A DNA stretch of 64,000 bases from Enterococcus hermanniensis (GCF_001885945.1 NZ_JXKQ01000010.1:1-64000); one strand, 5' to 3'; shown: positions 10,424 to 19,899, counted from the first letter of the stretch. The notes: generated by a model from the letters alone, not told the origin. Translations and numbers: made by a program.

Positions 10424-11314
10424 TTATGATTCATCAAAATGGATATTTAAGATATCTAAAATACGCGTCAAGTCAGAGGGCGATAGGTATTCAATTGCAA
10501 TTTTTCCTTTGCCGTCTTTTTCAACGATTTCAACTCCGGTTCCAAACTTATCCATTAAACGATCTTCACTTTCCCTTAGATAATAAGGCTTTTCTTTAGT
10601 CAAGCGTGGACCTTTTTTCTTATCTTTAGCTTTTCCTTCGTTATACTCACTAACGATTTGTTCTAATTGACGGACGGTTAGATTTTCTTTTACTGCCCGA
10701 TTCGCTAATTTTAGAATTTGATCTTTTTTCTTTAATCCTAACAAAGTACGAGCTTGTCCCATCGATAAACGTTCATCTTGGACCATTTCTTTTACCAATT
10801 TAGGCAATGTTAATAAGCGCAGATAATTAGCGATGTATGGCCGACTTTTACCTAAGCGATTGGCAACATCTGCCTGAGTCAATTTCAGATTTTTCATCAG
10901 CATCTCATAGGCTTCTGCTTCTTCTAAAGGATTTAAATCTTCCCTCTGTAAGTTTTCTAGTACGGCGATTTGCATCATCGCTTCTTCATCGAATTCACGG
11001 ATAATAGCCGGAACGGTTTCTTTACCCGCTAATTTAGAAGCCCTAAAGCGGCGTTCACCCGCGATGAGCTCATAGCCTTTTACTGCTGATTTTCTAACAA
11101 TGATTGGCTGGAAAACACCCGATTGTTCAATCGAATTCGCTAATTCCTGTAAGCTATTTTCATCAAAAGATTTACGTGGTTGGTACGGGTTAGGACGTAA
11201 ATCACTCAAAGGAAGCTCAACTACTTGATCGCGTTTTACATCGACCTCTTCAATCTCAGAAAGATCTTGAAATAAAGCATCAATTCCACGACCTAAACCT
11301 TTATTTTTGCTCAC
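10424..11314 (-). CDS. parB: Chromosome partitioning protein ParB/Spo0J (CTPase clamp)
   Basis: A 296-residue ParB. The N-terminal CTP-binding domain includes the box II motif GERRFRA (about residues 82-88). A helix-turn-helix (about 145-190, LTQADVANRLGKSRPYIANYLRL) recognises parS, and the C-terminal part dimerises. Three parS or near-parS sites occur in this window, so cis targets are present. The start overlaps the parA end by 14 bases. It loads SMC at the origin and works with Soj. Confidence 0.97.
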   Translation of the reverse strand: MSKNKGLGRGIDALFQDLSEIEEVDVKRDQVVELPLSDLRPNPYQPRKSFDENSLQELANSIEQSGVFQPIIVRKSAVKGYELIAGERRFRASKLAGKETVPAIIREFDEEAMMQIAVLENLQREDLNPLEEAEAYEMLMKNLKLTQADVANRLGKSRPYIANYLRLLTLPKLVKEMVQDERLSMGQARTLLGLKKKDQILKLANRAVKENLTVRQLEQIVSEYNEGKAKDKKKGPRLTKEKPYYLRESEDRLMDKFGTGVEIVEKDGKGKIAIEYLSPSDLTRILDILNIHFDES

Positions 11315-12068
11315 GAACTAACACTTCCTTTGCTAAAGCTTGATATACTTCAGCACCTTTAGAGCGAGGATCATAATCTATGATCGGCTTGCCATGACTA
11401 GGCGCTTCAGATAAACGAACATTTCTAGGAATAATGGTGTCATAAACTTTTTCTTGGAAATAACGTCGAACTTCTTCTACTACTTCTGCGCCAAGATTGG
11501 TACGCGCATCGAACATGGTCAACAATACGCCTTCAATTTCTAATTCTGGATTAAAATGTTTTTGAACCAATCGAACGGTATTAAGCAGTTGGCTCAATCC
11601 TTCTAACGCATAATACTCACACTGAACAGGAATCAAAATAGCATCACTGGCCGTAAAAGCATTGATGGTTAAATGCCCTAACGATGGCGGACAATCGATC
11701 AAGATGAAATCATAGTCATCATCCACATCTTCCAATGCACTCTTTAAGCGTGATTCTCTTGCCATCATCGATGTTAATTCAATTTCTGCCCCTGCTAATT
11801 GTAACGTAGCTGGTACAATCGATAAATTTTCTCTTGAAGTTTCAATGATTGTTTCTTTAATAGGAACTTCATTGACTAAAACATCATAAATATCTTGTTT
11901 CACGTCTGGCTTACGTACGCCAAGTCCGCTAGTAGCGTTCCCCTGTGCATCACTATCGATCAGTAAGACTTTCTTACCAACGTAAGCTAAACAAGCACCT
12001 AGGTTGACGGTAGTCGTTGTTTTACCTACGCCACCTTTTTGGTTTGCAACAGATATGATCCGTGCCAT
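11301..12068 (-). CDS. parA: Chromosome partitioning ATPase ParA/Soj
   Basis: A 255-residue deviant Walker ATPase with KGGVGKTTTTVNLG (residues 11-24), a second conserved region DSDAQGNAT and ILIDCPPSLG. It has no N-terminal HTH extension, so it is the short chromosomal Soj type. It acts with ParB at origin-proximal parS and in Bacillus also tunes DnaA. It lies 54 bases downstream of rsmG and may be co-transcribed with it. Confidence 0.97.
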   Translation of the reverse strand: MARIISVANQKGGVGKTTTTVNLGACLAYVGKKVLLIDSDAQGNATSGLGVRKPDVKQDIYDVLVNEVPIKETIIETSRENLSIVPATLQLAGAEIELTSMMARESRLKSALEDVDDDYDFILIDCPPSLGHLTINAFTASDAILIPVQCEYYALEGLSQLLNTVRLVQKHFNPELEIEGVLLTMFDARTNLGAEVVEEVRRYFQEKVYDTIIPRNVRLSEAPSHGKPIIDYDPRSKGAEVYQALAKEVLVREQK

Positions 12069-12088
12069 CTGATTTCCTCCTACTTTTA

Positions 12089-12106
12089 CTTGATTGTTTA
12101 ATCAAG
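12089..12106. repeat. Inverted repeat in the parA leader
   Basis: CTTGATT-GTTT-AATCAAG, a perfect 7-bp inverted repeat 20 bases before the parA start. It could be an operator or an mRNA hairpin; there is no T run to make it a good terminator. Confidence 0.55.
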
Positions 12107-12122
12107 ACTAGCATTTTTACTA

Positions 12123-12836
12123 TTATTTCAACGGTTGCTTGTTAGGCAATCCTGGTTTACGCGGGTATTTTTTAGGTGTTTCTTTCTTCTTCTGAATGGT
12201 AATGACATGACGCGTGTCACCATTTGGCAATGAGACGTCTTCAGCTTGAATCAATTTACCACCTAACAACGCAATTGCTGTCTTAGCTTCTACTAATTCT
12301 TCATCACTCTTTGCGGCTTTTAACGCAAAGAAATAACCGCCTTTTTTAACTAACGGAACACAAAGTTCTGTTAGAACATTCAAACGAGCCACAGCACGAG
12401 CTGTCACAAAATCAAATGACTCGCGATATTTCTTGTTTTGTCCAAACGTTTCCGCACGATCATGATACAGGGAAACACCTTTTAATTCTAACGCTTCAAC
12501 CAATGTCGTTAAAAACGTAATACGCTTATTCAAAGAATCCACAATCGTGATCTCCAGATCTGGAAAAACAATTTTTAATGGAATACTAGGAAAACCTGCG
12601 CCAGAACCGACATCGCATAGTTTGCCTTGAGGCTCAAATGTATCTGAAAAAGCCAGAGTAATCGAATCATAGAAATGCTTCAAATAAACTTCTTTCAGTT
12701 CAGTGATTGCTGTAAGATTCATTTTTTGGTTCCATTCAACTAATAATTCAAAATAAGTTGCAAATTGTTGCATCTGAAACGCCGAAAGCGACAGTCCCAG
12801 CTTCTCTAATTCAACTTGAAATTCTTCTGGTATCAT
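12123..12836 (-). CDS. rsmG: 16S rRNA (guanine-527-N7)-methyltransferase
   Basis: A 237-residue SAM-dependent methyltransferase (GidB). It contains the SAM-binding motif [15 protein letters not shown] and the N-terminal [21 protein letters not shown] typical of RsmG. I chose the internal start MIPEEF because AAAGGA is 8 bases before it; the longer form beginning MKGFL has no ribosome site. It is read leftward ahead of parA. Loss of this methylation gives low-level streptomycin resistance in other bacteria. Confidence 0.96.
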   Translation of the reverse strand: MIPEEFQVELEKLGLSLSAFQMQQFATYFELLVEWNQKMNLTAITELKEVYLKHFYDSITLAFSDTFEPQGKLCDVGSGAGFPSIPLKIVFPDLEITIVDSLNKRITFLTTLVEALELKGVSLYHDRAETFGQNKKYRESFDFVTARAVARLNVLTELCVPLVKKGGYFFALKAAKSDEELVEAKTAIALLGGKLIQAEDVSLPNGDTRHVITIQKKKETPKKYPRKPGLPNKQPLK

Positions 12837-12854
12837 AAGAAATCCTTTCATTTT

Positions 12855-12878
12855 GTGAAACAGAAAAATGTTTCACAG
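12855..12878. repeat. Inverted TGTGAAACA/TGTTTCACA half-sites in rsmG leader
   Basis: TGTGAAACA (12855-12863) and TGTTTCACA (12870-12878) face each other across 6 bases. The halves resemble parS half-sites but in reversed order. In the rsmG mRNA they would form a 9-bp hairpin. Confidence 0.55.
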
Positions 12879-13090
12879 ACTATCCTCTACTTTAACGCAA
12901 ATTAACATTTCATGCAATGGCTTACGCATGTTTCACAAAGGGATTAAGAAAGAATTAATGCAATAATTCTAAGACTAAAGTTCCAACTAATGCATCCGTT
13001 TTCATCAGGAGATATTATTGAGTTCCACCTCCGAATAACATACTTCTCAGATTCTCTTATTGTCTTAAATCGGTATTTTAACCACCAGTG

Positions 13091-13112
13091 AAAATATCAC
13101 ATGTGATATTTT
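13091..13112. repeat. Perfect 22-bp palindrome, possible operator
   Basis: Two 11-base arms meet at the centre (core TATCACATGTGATA). There is no T run on either side that would suggest termination. A dimeric repressor site is possible, but no matching regulator is identified. Confidence 0.55.
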
Positions 13113-13198
13113 TATCAATTAAAAAGCTATTAAAACAATAAAAAAATATTAAAAAAAATTATTTAGTGATTTTTTAACAATCTCGCTCATTGAGAAAG

Positions 13199-13232
13199 CG
13201 TTTAGATTGATCACTATTGATCAATCTAAACG
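13199..13232. repeat. 15-bp perfect inverted repeat
   Basis: Arm CGTTTAGATTGATCA (13199-13213), loop CTAT, then the exact complement (13218-13232). Only a weak, interrupted T stretch follows, so an ordinary terminator is doubtful. Confidence 0.6.
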
Positions 13233-13298
13233 TGATAAAAGTGCTTTTTGAATTGTTTAGAAGTATTAATTGCTTCAACATTAAATGCCAACTACGGA

Positions 13299-13314
13299 TG
13301 TTTCACATGAAACA
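13299..13314. promoter_or_regulatory. parS-like ParB binding site
   Basis: TGTTTCACATGAAACA differs by one base from the parS consensus TGTTTCACGTGAAACA. It lies about 7 kb left of oriC, 1.2 kb upstream of parA. Confidence 0.88.
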
Positions 13315-13411
13315 TCTACTTTTAGTTATTTGATTAAATTTTTTCCCATTTAATTCTCTTTATATGGTTCTATTCGCTATAATAAATGCAACGCAAAACA
13401 AGGAGTATCAC

Positions 13412-14146
13412 ATGAAAAAAATTATTATTTTAATTGCTTTTATTTTTCTATTTTTAACAGCTTTCCCTTCACATTCAGCAGCTGTTGCTGGTGGTCATGG
13501 TGGTGGGAGTTCCAGTCGCGTATCTAGCTATCATAGCAGTAGGAGCACCAGTTTTAGAAATACTGGCCGGTCAACAACCTATTATTCAACCAGTATTCGT
13601 TTCCTTTCACCATTCAGAACATTTATTTTATATTTTCTTTTTATAAGTACTGTTGGTATCTCGTTAATTAGAAAAAAAGTTCAATCTTATCAAGTATCTG
13701 AAGCTGTAAGAAAAGAATTTTTAGCCGCTTTACCCGGTGATAAACGAAATAAAAAGCATTTGATCCAAGAAATCAAAAAAATTTTTTTGACTATTCAAAC
13801 TTCCTGGAACCAAAGTACTTTAGCAATTGCAAAAGATTGCTATACTCCTACTCTTTACCAAAATCACTTAAGTATTTTAAATGCGCAACAAACACAAGGT
13901 ATTAAGAATCGAACAGAAAAAATCTCACTTAAGAAACTATCGAATTTTCGTATCATTCATGAAAATAGTTTCTCCGTCCAACTTTATTTCACTTGTTTGG
14001 ATTATGAAGAAGTAGTGGACACAGGTCAGATCATTTCTGGTAGTCATCGTAAAAAACAAGCTTTCTTACAAACTTGGTACTTTAATTATGATGCTACTGA
14101 CAAACGTTGGAAAGCAGATTTTATCCAACCAATTAATTTAAATTAA
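13412..14146 (+). CDS. Exported/membrane protein with Tim44-like C-terminal domain
   Basis: A 244-residue protein. It begins with a cleavable-looking signal peptide (KK then a long hydrophobic run, with a likely cleavage near SHSAAVA, residue 25), then a Gly/Ser-rich stretch (GGHGGGSSSR, about 29-60), a membrane segment (about 70-88), and a 140-residue domain (about 105-244) whose helix then YTPTLYQNH pattern and final KRWKADFIQP strand resemble Tim44-like domains. The start follows AAGGAG. It is unrelated to its neighbours and oriented against them. The function is unknown; the Tim44-like call is by eye. Confidence 0.7.
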   Translation: MKKIIILIAFIFLFLTAFPSHSAAVAGGHGGGSSSRVSSYHSSRSTSFRNTGRSTTYYSTSIRFLSPFRTFILYFLFISTVGISLIRKKVQSYQVSEAVRKEFLAALPGDKRNKKHLIQEIKKIFLTIQTSWNQSTLAIAKDCYTPTLYQNHLSILNAQQTQGIKNRTEKISLKKLSNFRIIHENSFSVQLYFTCLDYEEVVDTGQIISGSHRKKQAFLQTWYFNYDATDKRWKADFIQPINLN

Positions 14147-14152
14147 TTCGTT

Positions 14153-14200
14153 AAAAAACGATCTGACTCTAAATTAAATTTAGAGTCAGATCGTTTTTTT
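14153..14200. terminator. Bidirectional terminator, Tim44-like gene / mnmG
   Basis: A 16-bp stem (14159-14174 with 14178-14193, CGATCTGACTCTAAAT) with a 3-base loop, preceded by six A and followed by eight T. Confidence 0.92.
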
Positions 14201-14219
14201 TGTTTTTTTTCACTAAGAA

Positions 14220-16121
14220 TTATACTTTTTCACTACCTACTTTAGCAATCTTCCCTTGTTCAATATAAACCATTAAAATACTGATATCCGCTGGATTTAC
14301 TCCACTAATTCGACTGGCTTGAGCAATTGTTTCGGGTTGGATTTTTTGTAATTTTTGTTTTGCTTCTGTTGCTAATCCATTGATAGCTGAATAATCGATT
14401 CGATCTGGAATACGTTTTGCTTCCATCCGTTTCAATTTTTCTACTTTTTCCATCGCTTTTTTGATATAACCTTCATATTTGATTTGAATCTCTACTTGTT
14501 CAATTTCTTTATTAGCCAATTCCTTATTTTCAGGGATGAATTGCAGTAATTCTTGATAAGAAATTTCAGGACGCTTCAAGAAATCATTGGCTAAAACACC
14601 ATCTTTTAATTCTGCGCTATTTTTAGCCCGTAGAAAGCTTTGAACTTCCTCGTTAGGTTTTATCCGAATTGTTTGCAATCGAGCCATCTCAGCCTCTATA
14701 CGGCCTTTTTTGATTAAATAGGCTTGATAGTCTTCTTCAGAAACAAGCCCAATCTCATGTCCAATTTCTGTTAAACGTAAATCAGCATTGTCATGACGCA
14801 AAATCAACCGGTATTCAGCTCTGGAAGTTAACAGGCGGTAAGGTTCATTGGTTCCTTTCGTTACTAAGTCATCGATCATCACGCCAATATAACCATCACT
14901 ACGTTTCATAATAAATGGTTCTTTCCCTTGAATTTTCAAGGCTGCATTGATTCCAGCCATCAATCCCTGACCAGCAGCTTCTTCATAACCACTAGTTCCA
15001 TTTGTTTGTCCCGCAGTATACAAGTTTTCAATCACTTTTGTTTCAAGTGTTGGACGTAATTGATGCGGTGCAACCATGTCGTATTCAATCGCATAACCCG
15101 TCCGCATCATCTCTGCATTCTCTAGTCCTTCAATTGAGTGCAGCACATCGTTTTGCACATCTTCTGGTAATGACGTAGACAAGCCTTGAACATAAACTTC
15201 TTCCGTATGACGTCCTTCAGGTTCTAAAAATAATTGATGGCGTTCTTTGTCTGCAAAGCGAACAATCTTATCTTCGATCGATGGGCAGTAACGAGCACCT
15301 ACTCCATCAACGATACCTGTAAACATCGGTGCACGGTGAAGATTATTTTGAATAATTTCATGACTCTTTAGATTTGTATAAGTCAACCAGCAAGGAATTT
15401 GATCTTTCAAATAGTCACTATCTGGTGTTTGATAACTAAAATGATTGGGTTTTTCATCACCTGGTTGAATTTCTGCTTTACTATAATCAATTGTTCCAGA
15501 TTTAACACGTGGTGGCGTCCCTGTTTTGAAACGATGAATTTCCAATCCTAATTCTCGAAGATGATCCGCTAATTTGATTGAAGGTTGGGAATTATTGGGT
15601 CCGGATGAATATTTCAATTCTCCAATGATAATCTCTCCACGCAAAGCTGTCCCTGCGGTGATCACTACTGCTTGAGCAGAATAAACGGCTCCCGTTGAAG
15701 TGATGACTCCTTTACAAATCCCATCCTCTACTACTAGACGATCCACTACACCTTGTTTCAAGGTTAAATTTTCTTCTTTTTCAATCGTATGTTTCATCTC
15801 TTCCGCATACGCATGCTTGTCTGCTTGTGCTCTTAACGCACGGACGGCCGGACCTTTTCCTGTATTCAACATTCTCATTTGAATATACGTTTTATCAATA
15901 TTCCGTCCCATTTCACCACCCAGTGCATCGATTTCTCTTACGACCACACCTTTGGCTGGGCCGCCGATTGAAGGATTACATGGCATAAAGGCAACCATAT
16001 CTAAATTAATCGTGATTAATAACGTTTTTTGTCCCATTCGCGCAGCTGAAAGAGCCGCTTCTGAACCAGCATGTCCTGCACCAACGACGATTACGTCATA
16101 ATTTCCTGCTTTATATTCCAT
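14220..16121 (-). CDS. mnmG: tRNA uridine-5-carboxymethylaminomethyl modification enzyme MnmG
   Basis: A 633-residue FAD protein. The dinucleotide-binding fold is at the N-terminus ([21 protein letters not shown], about 10-30). The conserved GGPAKG and KTGTPPRV segments and a C-terminal helical domain that contacts MnmE are present. With MnmE it installs cmnm5 at wobble U34 of tRNAs. The gene follows mnmE by 18 bases in one leftward operon and ends at the strong hairpin at 14159. Confidence 0.98.
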   Translation of the reverse strand: MEYKAGNYDVIVVGAGHAGSEAALSAARMGQKTLLITINLDMVAFMPCNPSIGGPAKGVVVREIDALGGEMGRNIDKTYIQMRMLNTGKGPAVRALRAQADKHAYAEEMKHTIEKEENLTLKQGVVDRLVVEDGICKGVITSTGAVYSAQAVVITAGTALRGEIIIGELKYSSGPNNSQPSIKLADHLRELGLEIHRFKTGTPPRVKSGTIDYSKAEIQPGDEKPNHFSYQTPDSDYLKDQIPCWLTYTNLKSHEIIQNNLHRAPMFTGIVDGVGARYCPSIEDKIVRFADKERHQLFLEPEGRHTEEVYVQGLSTSLPEDVQNDVLHSIEGLENAEMMRTGYAIEYDMVAPHQLRPTLETKVIENLYTAGQTNGTSGYEEAAGQGLMAGINAALKIQGKEPFIMKRSDGYIGVMIDDLVTKGTNEPYRLLTSRAEYRLILRHDNADLRLTEIGHEIGLVSEEDYQAYLIKKGRIEAEMARLQTIRIKPNEEVQSFLRAKNSAELKDGVLANDFLKRPEISYQELLQFIPENKELANKEIEQVEIQIKYEGYIKKAMEKVEKLKRMEAKRIPDRIDYSAINGLATEAKQKLQKIQPETIAQASRISGVNPADISILMVYIEQGKIAKVGSEKV

Positions 16122-16139
16122 ATTGTTGCTCCTCTTCTT

Positions 16140-17537
16140 CTATTTCCCTAAACAGAATTGACTAAATAATTGTGTAATCAATTCATCTTGAACGCTGTCT
16201 CCAACAATTTCCCCTAAGTAATCCCAACAACGAGTCATATCGATTTGTACTAAATCAACAGGCATACCTGCCATGATGCCATTTCGTACCTCGCTCAGTG
16301 ATTGGCCGGCTTTTTCGAGTAAAGCAATATGACGAGTATTAGAAACATACGTAGCATCTTTTTCGCCGGTTTGACCACCAAAAAATAGTTTCGCGATTGC
16401 TTCTTCTAGTTGATCCAACCCAGCTTTTTCTAATACTGAGATTGCAAAAACTTCATCTTTGCCTAAATAAACAGCTAGTTCGCTTTGAGGAAGTTGACTT
16501 GGCAAATCAGTTTTATTAAGCAAAACAATGCGTTTCAAACCCTTGGTTGCCTCAAGTAATGCTTTATCTTCTGTAGTTAATGCTTCACTTTGATTTAATA
16601 CTAATAAAATCAAATCCGCTTCACTCAGCGCTTTACGACTACGCTCCACGCCGATTCTTTCAACGATATCGTCCGTTTCACGGATCCCTGCTGTGTCGAT
16701 TAATTTTAGTGGTACACCGCGAACATTCACATATTCCTCGATCACGTCACGGGTGGTTCCAGCTATTTCGGTAACGATTGCTTTTTCTTCATGCAATAAA
16801 TAATTCAACAAACTAGATTTACCAACATTAGGACGACCTATAATCGCCGTGCTCAAACCCTCGCGCAAAATCTTTCCTTGTTTAGCATTCAACAATAATG
16901 CATCGATCTGCTGTCCAACTTGTTGAGATTTTTCCAATAATAATTGTGTAGTTAGTTCTTCGACATCATCATATTCTGGATAATCGATATTCACTTCAAC
17001 TTGTGCCAATGTTTGTAGAATTTCTTGACGTAAACTACGAATCAAATGCGATAAATTTCCGTCTAATTGATTGATAGCGATATTCATTGCCTTATCTGTT
17101 TTTGCCCGAATTAAATCCATTACTGCTTCCGCTTGAGACAAGTCTACTCGACCATTTAAAAATGCGCGTTTGGTAAATTCACCTGGCTCGGCTAGACGCG
17201 CTCCTGAACGTAAAACCAATTGTAACAATTGATTAACTACTACAATTCCACCATGACAATTTATCTCAACGATATCTTCACGAGTGAATGTCTTCGGGGC
17301 ACGCATTACACTGACCATAACTTCATCAACAATTTGTTGATCAGAAGGATCAATAATATGTCCATAATGGATCGTATGTGAAGAAACATCTACTAAACTT
17401 TTTTTGCCACTGCGGTAGATACTATCTGCAATTTGTACTGCTTGATCACCGCTCAAGCGTACAATACTGATTGCACCCTCACCCGGCGGTGTTGAAATTG
17501 CTGCAATCGTATCAAATTCTAACGTGATCTCTGCCAC
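16140..17537 (-). CDS. mnmE: tRNA modification GTPase MnmE
   Basis: A 465-residue GTPase with an N-terminal tetrahydrofolate-binding domain (residues about 1-120), a helical domain, and an inserted G domain with [22 protein letters not shown] and NKTD. It ends FCLGK, the family's C-terminal Cys motif. The GTG start (17537) is preferred because AGGAGG lies just upstream and the protein then begins at the usual position; the longer reading frame runs into the leader hairpin. It partners with MnmG. Confidence 0.97.
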   Translation of the reverse strand: MAEITLEFDTIAAISTPPGEGAISIVRLSGDQAVQIADSIYRSGKKSLVDVSSHTIHYGHIIDPSDQQIVDEVMVSVMRAPKTFTREDIVEINCHGGIVVVNQLLQLVLRSGARLAEPGEFTKRAFLNGRVDLSQAEAVMDLIRAKTDKAMNIAINQLDGNLSHLIRSLRQEILQTLAQVEVNIDYPEYDDVEELTTQLLLEKSQQVGQQIDALLLNAKQGKILREGLSTAIIGRPNVGKSSLLNYLLHEEKAIVTEIAGTTRDVIEEYVNVRGVPLKLIDTAGIRETDDIVERIGVERSRKALSEADLILLVLNQSEALTTEDKALLEATKGLKRIVLLNKTDLPSQLPQSELAVYLGKDEVFAISVLEKAGLDQLEEAIAKLFFGGQTGEKDATYVSNTRHIALLEKAGQSLSEVRNGIMAGMPVDLVQIDMTRCWDYLGEIVGDSVQDELITQLFSQFCLGK

Positions 17538-17570
17538 TATTATTCCTCCTACTAAATGGGTTTTAAACGT

Positions 17571-17622
17571 AAAAAAAGTGCCTACTCCACCCCTAGTTTT
17601 AAGGAGTAGATTGAGCACTTTG
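17571..17622 (-). terminator. Terminator-like hairpin in the mnmE leader
   Basis: On the minus strand AAAGTGC...CTACTCC pairs with GGAGTAG-GCACTTT, with a 5-base bulge and a 14-base loop, and a T run follows. It lies between a good promoter and the mnmE ribosome site, so it may attenuate the operon or act as a second terminator for the jag operon. Confidence 0.7.
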
Positions 17623-17650
17623 ACTGCTTATTCTACAAAATTCTGGTGTT

Positions 17651-17679
17651 AGATTAGCATACTTTTCTTAACAATTCAA
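17651..17679 (-). promoter_or_regulatory. Promoter of mnmE-mnmG with extended -10
   Basis: On the minus strand TTGAAT (17679-17674), 17 bases, then TGCTAATCT with TAATCT at 17656-17651. Transcription would begin upstream of the leader hairpin. Confidence 0.62.
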
Positions 17680-17718
17680 GCACACACGCTGAAAGCCTTG
17701 CATTTCTCAAATTTTGGT

Positions 17719-17750
17719 AAAGAAAAAGAGAGTCCGCAGATGCGGACTCC
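17719..17750 (-). terminator. Terminator of the rpmH-rnpA-yidC-jag operon
   Basis: GAGTCCGCA (17730-17738) pairs with TGCGGACTC (17741-17749); on the minus strand it is followed by CTCTTTTTCTTT. Confidence 0.82.
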
Positions 17751-17762
17751 CTGTTCTTTTAA

Positions 17763-18515
17763 TTAAAAATATTTTTTTGCTGGTTCAACAACTAAATAGC
17801 GATAAGGATCTTCTCCTTCAGAATGAGTTTTGATGTAATCATCTTTACTCAAAGCTGCATGAATCATTTTTCGCTCAAAGGCAGGCATCGGCTCTAAAAA
17901 GACTGGACGGCCGGTTTCTTTCACTTTTTCAGCAGTTCGTTTAGCTAAGCGGACCAATACTTCTTCTCGTTTTTGTCGGTAATTTCCGACATTTACTACA
18001 ACGGATAATTTTTCTTTAGCTACTCGATGCAAAAAAACTTGCGACAAGTATTGTAAAGCATTTAAAATTTTCCCATGTTTTCCAATTAACATTCCTTGCT
18101 TGCTAGTCTCTAAATCCATAATAATCAAGCCATTTGATTCATGTCGAATTTTAACTAGTGCAGGTACTCCCATTTCATTCGTAACATTGGTCAAATAAAG
18201 TGCTAGCTCTTTCACTGCTGTATCTCCATCTAAATCGACTAATAAATCCGTCGATTCAGCTGAATCAGTAGTTTCTGATACTTCAGCAAGCGGCTCTGGC
18301 TCTACCGGAGTCTCTTCTGTCAATTCAGAAGTAACAATCGGTTCTTCTATTGCAATGGGGTCGATCGAAACACGCGCATCTTTCTTACCCATGCCTAAAA
18401 ATCCTTTTTTAGCATCGGTTAAAATATCAATAGTAACGGCTTCTTTTTTCAATCCCAAAGCATGCAAACCTTGAGAAATGGCTTCGTCAATTGTTGGCCC
18501 TTCGTAAATAGGCAT
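17763..18515 (-). CDS. khpB: RNA-binding protein KhpB (Jag/EloR)
   Basis: A 250-residue protein with an N-terminal Jag_N domain (about 1-50, MPIYEGPTIDEAISQGL and KKGFLGMGKKDARV), an acidic Glu/Thr-rich linker (about 55-100), a KH domain (about 105-175 with GKHGKIL in place of the GxxG loop) and a C-terminal R3H domain (LEPMPAFERKMIHAAL). It binds RNA and controls cell elongation and division in streptococci and enterococci. It is last in the rpmH-rnpA-yidC operon. Confidence 0.95.
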   Translation of the reverse strand: MPIYEGPTIDEAISQGLHALGLKKEAVTIDILTDAKKGFLGMGKKDARVSIDPIAIEEPIVTSELTEETPVEPEPLAEVSETTDSAESTDLLVDLDGDTAVKELALYLTNVTNEMGVPALVKIRHESNGLIIMDLETSKQGMLIGKHGKILNALQYLSQVFLHRVAKEKLSVVVNVGNYRQKREEVLVRLAKRTAEKVKETGRPVFLEPMPAFERKMIHAALSKDDYIKTHSEGEDPYRYLVVEPAKKYF

Positions 18516-18588
18516 TTATTAAACCTCCTTATCTGTAATGAATGATTTTTTGAAATCACATAAATCCTATTATTAAAATATATTCCTT

Positions 18589-19410
18589 TTAGTTTTTACG
18601 TTTTTTCTTTGGTCGTTTGGCTTTTTCTAATGCTCGTTCTCTATCACGGATTTGGCGCGCTGCTTCTTCCCGTTCGCGACGAATCTTAAACGGATTGTTG
18701 ATCAATAATGTTTGAACAACTTGGAAAGCATTCGAGACTACCCAGTAAAGCGATAAGCCACTTGCCAAATTCAAAGCCATCACAAAAATCATAACCGGCA
18801 TTGCAAAATTCATAACTTTCATTGAAGCATTTGATTCGATTTGACTCATACTAGATAGATACGTACTTGCAAAAGTAAAGACGGCTGCAAGGATTGGTAA
18901 AATGAAGTATGGATCCGACTGACTCAAATTCAGCCATAAGAAGTGTCCTGAACGTAATTCAGGAATTCGTAAGATTGCTTGATACAATGCCATCATTACT
19001 GGCATTTGTACTAGTAGCGGCAAACAACCCGCGTAAGGGTTCACATTATTTTCCGCATAAAGCTTTTTCGTTTCTGCTTGAAGCTTTTGCTGTGTTTCTT
19101 GATCCCGAGAACTATATTGTTGTTGCAATGCCTTTAATTTAGGTTGCAATTCTTGCGTTTTGCGCATACTTTTGGTTTGAAAATGCATTAAAGGCATTAA
19201 AATCACCCGAATAATGATCGTGAATAAGATGATCCCTATTCCGACATTACCGAAAGATAATCCTTTGATTGCTTGACCAAAGTAATAAACAACATACCGA
19301 TCCCACAAGCCCGTGCTATGCGCACTTACTTGACTTGTTCCACAAGCAGACAACAAGAAGACTAGACTTAGCAATCCTGTCATTAATAATATTCTTTTGT
19401 ATTTCTTCAC
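18589..19410 (-). CDS. yidC: Membrane protein insertase YidC (Gram-positive lipoprotein type)
   Basis: A 273-residue protein with a lipoprotein signal (LVFLLSACGTSQ, cysteine at about residue 23) and five membrane segments. It has the conserved QMPVMMALYQAI region and a positively charged C-terminal tail (KRPKKKRKN). The conserved Arg of the hydrophilic groove is in TIIIRVILMPL. It inserts proteins into the membrane alone or with SecYEG. Its place between rnpA and jag is the conserved one. Confidence 0.96.
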   Translation of the reverse strand: MKKYKRILLMTGLLSLVFLLSACGTSQVSAHSTGLWDRYVVYYFGQAIKGLSFGNVGIGIILFTIIIRVILMPLMHFQTKSMRKTQELQPKLKALQQQYSSRDQETQQKLQAETKKLYAENNVNPYAGCLPLLVQMPVMMALYQAILRIPELRSGHFLWLNLSQSDPYFILPILAAVFTFASTYLSSMSQIESNASMKVMNFAMPVMIFVMALNLASGLSLYWVVSNAFQVVQTLLINNPFKIRREREEAARQIRDRERALEKAKRPKKKRKN

Positions 19411-19427
19411 GTATTTCTGTTTCCTTC

Positions 19428-19763
19428 CTAACTCAGTATTTTTGCTAATTTTAAAACATGTAGTAGATTTGAACGCATTTCAGCATGAGGTAAGTCTTTT
19501 GTAGTTGGACGAGCAATCACAATAAAATCAATTGGTGGCAATTCTGTTTTGATTTCTTGCAATACTGCACGTATTTGACGTTTCACGTGATTACGTGTCA
19601 CAGCGTTGCCCACTTTCTTCCCTACAGAAATTCCTACTCGAAAATGTTTTTGACCAGAAGGCTCTAGACGATAAACTACGAATTTTCGATTCGCAAAAGA
19701 AACACCTTCTTGAAACACCTTTTGAAATTCTCGTTCTTTTTTGACCCGATATTTTTTCTTCAT
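19428..19763 (-). CDS. rnpA: Ribonuclease P protein component
   Basis: A 111-residue basic protein that helps the P RNA process pre-tRNA 5' ends. The RNR-type motif [14 protein letters not shown] (about 52-65) is present along with [16 protein letters not shown] at the start. It lies 18 bases before yidC, and 136 bases after rpmH with a terminator hairpin between. Confidence 0.97.
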   Translation of the reverse strand: MKKKYRVKKEREFQKVFQEGVSFANRKFVVYRLEPSGQKHFRVGISVGKKVGNAVTRNHVKRQIRAVLQEIKTELPPIDFIVIARPTTKDLPHAEMRSNLLHVLKLAKILS

Positions 19764-19872
19764 CTAGTTTCCTTCGTTTCTTTTCAATCTATACCTGACA
19801 ATAATACCATATTTCAAAATGAGGAATCATCCTTATTAGTAGAAAAATTCTTAAAATCTCTATCATTGGATA

Positions 19873-19899
19873 CAAAAAAAACCACTGACCAGCAGTGGC
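19873..19899 (-). terminator. Hairpin terminator between rpmH and rnpA
   Basis: On the minus strand CCACTG-CTGGT-CAGTGG is followed by eight T. It directly follows the rpmH stop, so much rpmH transcript should end here and only part read into rnpA. Confidence 0.85.

Larger units (their letters stand above)
12837..13411. other. Repeat-rich intergenic region between rsmG and the Tim44-like gene
   Basis: No gene is supported over about 570 bases. It contains three TGTTTCACA/TGTGAAACA half-sites (12855-12863, 12870-12878, 12930-12938), a 22-bp palindrome (13091-13112), a 15-bp inverted repeat (13199-13232), a parS-like site (13299-13314) and a TATAAT (13377-13382) before the next gene. Confidence 0.6.

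Noticed and set aside
17538-17618. 27-residue N-terminal extension of MnmE
   Set aside because: It reads through the leader hairpin, has no ribosome site and lengthens MnmE beyond its usual start.
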